Assembly: GCA_017503375.1 (NCBI GenBank)
Contig: JAFVTF010000002.1
Location: 1 to 39,202, forward strand
Reading direction: 5' to 3'
Source: Lentisphaeria bacterium
Lineage (GTDB): Bacteria > Verrucomicrobiota > Lentisphaeria > Victivallales > UBA1829
Length of the DNA: 39,202 nucleotides
Shown: piece after piece, positions 39,143 to 39,202 of the stretch
How the letters are laid out: every line of letters begins with the position of its first letter
Position numbering within the stretch: the stretch's first letter is position 1
The notes under the pieces: generated by a model
What the model saw: the letters and a program-made list of their open reading frames with translations, nothing else
The model's database searches: none
Told to the model about the DNA's origin: nothing
Position numbers and translations under genes: made by a program

Positions 39143-39202
39143 AGCGATTTTGACAGTTTTCTTTCGACTATTTGGATTTGGTCTTGAGCATACAGTGTGC
39201 GT

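Larger units (their letters stand above)
38630..39202. other. 570-bp non-coding tail with terminator, IS30-like fragment and repeat array
   Basis: This stretch has no intact gene. From left to right it holds a small hairpin (TGTCC with GGACA, 38661-38679), a terminator, a promoter with a short truncated gene start, an inverted fragment of an IS30-like transposase start, and an array of short repeats and palindromes reaching 39143. The final 60 bases show nothing recognisable apart from a GTGTGCGT at the very end. The repeat content and the position at the end of the window suggest a mobile-element boundary. Confidence 0.6.

Overview
The window looks like chromosomal DNA from a Lentisphaerae/Victivallales-type member of the PVC group, possibly a gut bacterium. 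This is inferred from the Lentisphaerae-style pseudopilin ([10 protein letters not shown]-terminus with a C-terminal H-X9-DG motif), DUF4838 and DUF4434 proteins in a polysaccharide locus, a GntR regulator fused to a solute-binding domain, and PVC-style housekeeping genes. No rRNA, tRNA, CRISPR array or intact prophage was seen.

Region 1 (about 0.2-15.5 kb) is a carbohydrate-degradation locus built around one divergent promoter region at 3.9-4.05 kb. Leftward lie a secreted beta-sandwich protein and a large GH9 glycosidase. Rightward lies a seven-gene run with 10-29 bp gaps, closed by a strong terminator: the regulator, a polysaccharide-deacetylase-like protein, a secreted DUF4838 (alpha-glucuronidase-like) protein, a pseudopilin, a DUF4434 TIM-barrel protein, and two tandem secreted paralogues of an unrecognised glycosidase-like family. 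There are no SusC/SusD genes. The likely logic is secreted enzymes plus a pilin-like surface protein, with an intracellular sugar-sensing regulator controlling both arms.

Region 2 (15.6-18.7 kb) has a two-gene operon, a creatinase/M24-fold protein that has lost metal ligands plus an amidohydrolase, then a zinc-ribbon/leucine-rich-repeat membrane protein. Each unit ends in a clear terminator.

Region 3 (18.8-27.0 kb) has a WecA/TagO-type lipid-carrier glycosyl-1-phosphate transferase overlapping an EF-hand-like membrane protein, an archaeal-type IMP cyclohydrolase (PurO), a UvrD/PcrA helicase, an orphan DUF4055 phage-portal-like gene and a 2-Cys peroxiredoxin.

Region 4 (27.0-37.4 kb, all leftward) has a membrane/coiled-coil protein, a sugar-binding lipoprotein, DNA ligase LigA and a polysaccharide deacetylase in one operon. 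Next come a sugar isomerase/epimerase-like protein, and a pyruvate-dehydrogenase operon (DeoR-type regulator, fused E1 alpha-beta, E2) with no E3 gene.

Region 5 (37.5-39.2 kb) has an RfaE1/HldA heptose-7-phosphate kinase, a terminator, and then an unusual 570-bp tail. The tail holds a promoter-driven gene start fused to an inverted IS30-like transposase N-terminus, and six copies of a roughly 20-bp element arranged as direct repeats and two imperfect palindromes.

Protein identities rest on motif recognition by eye, and no database search was possible.
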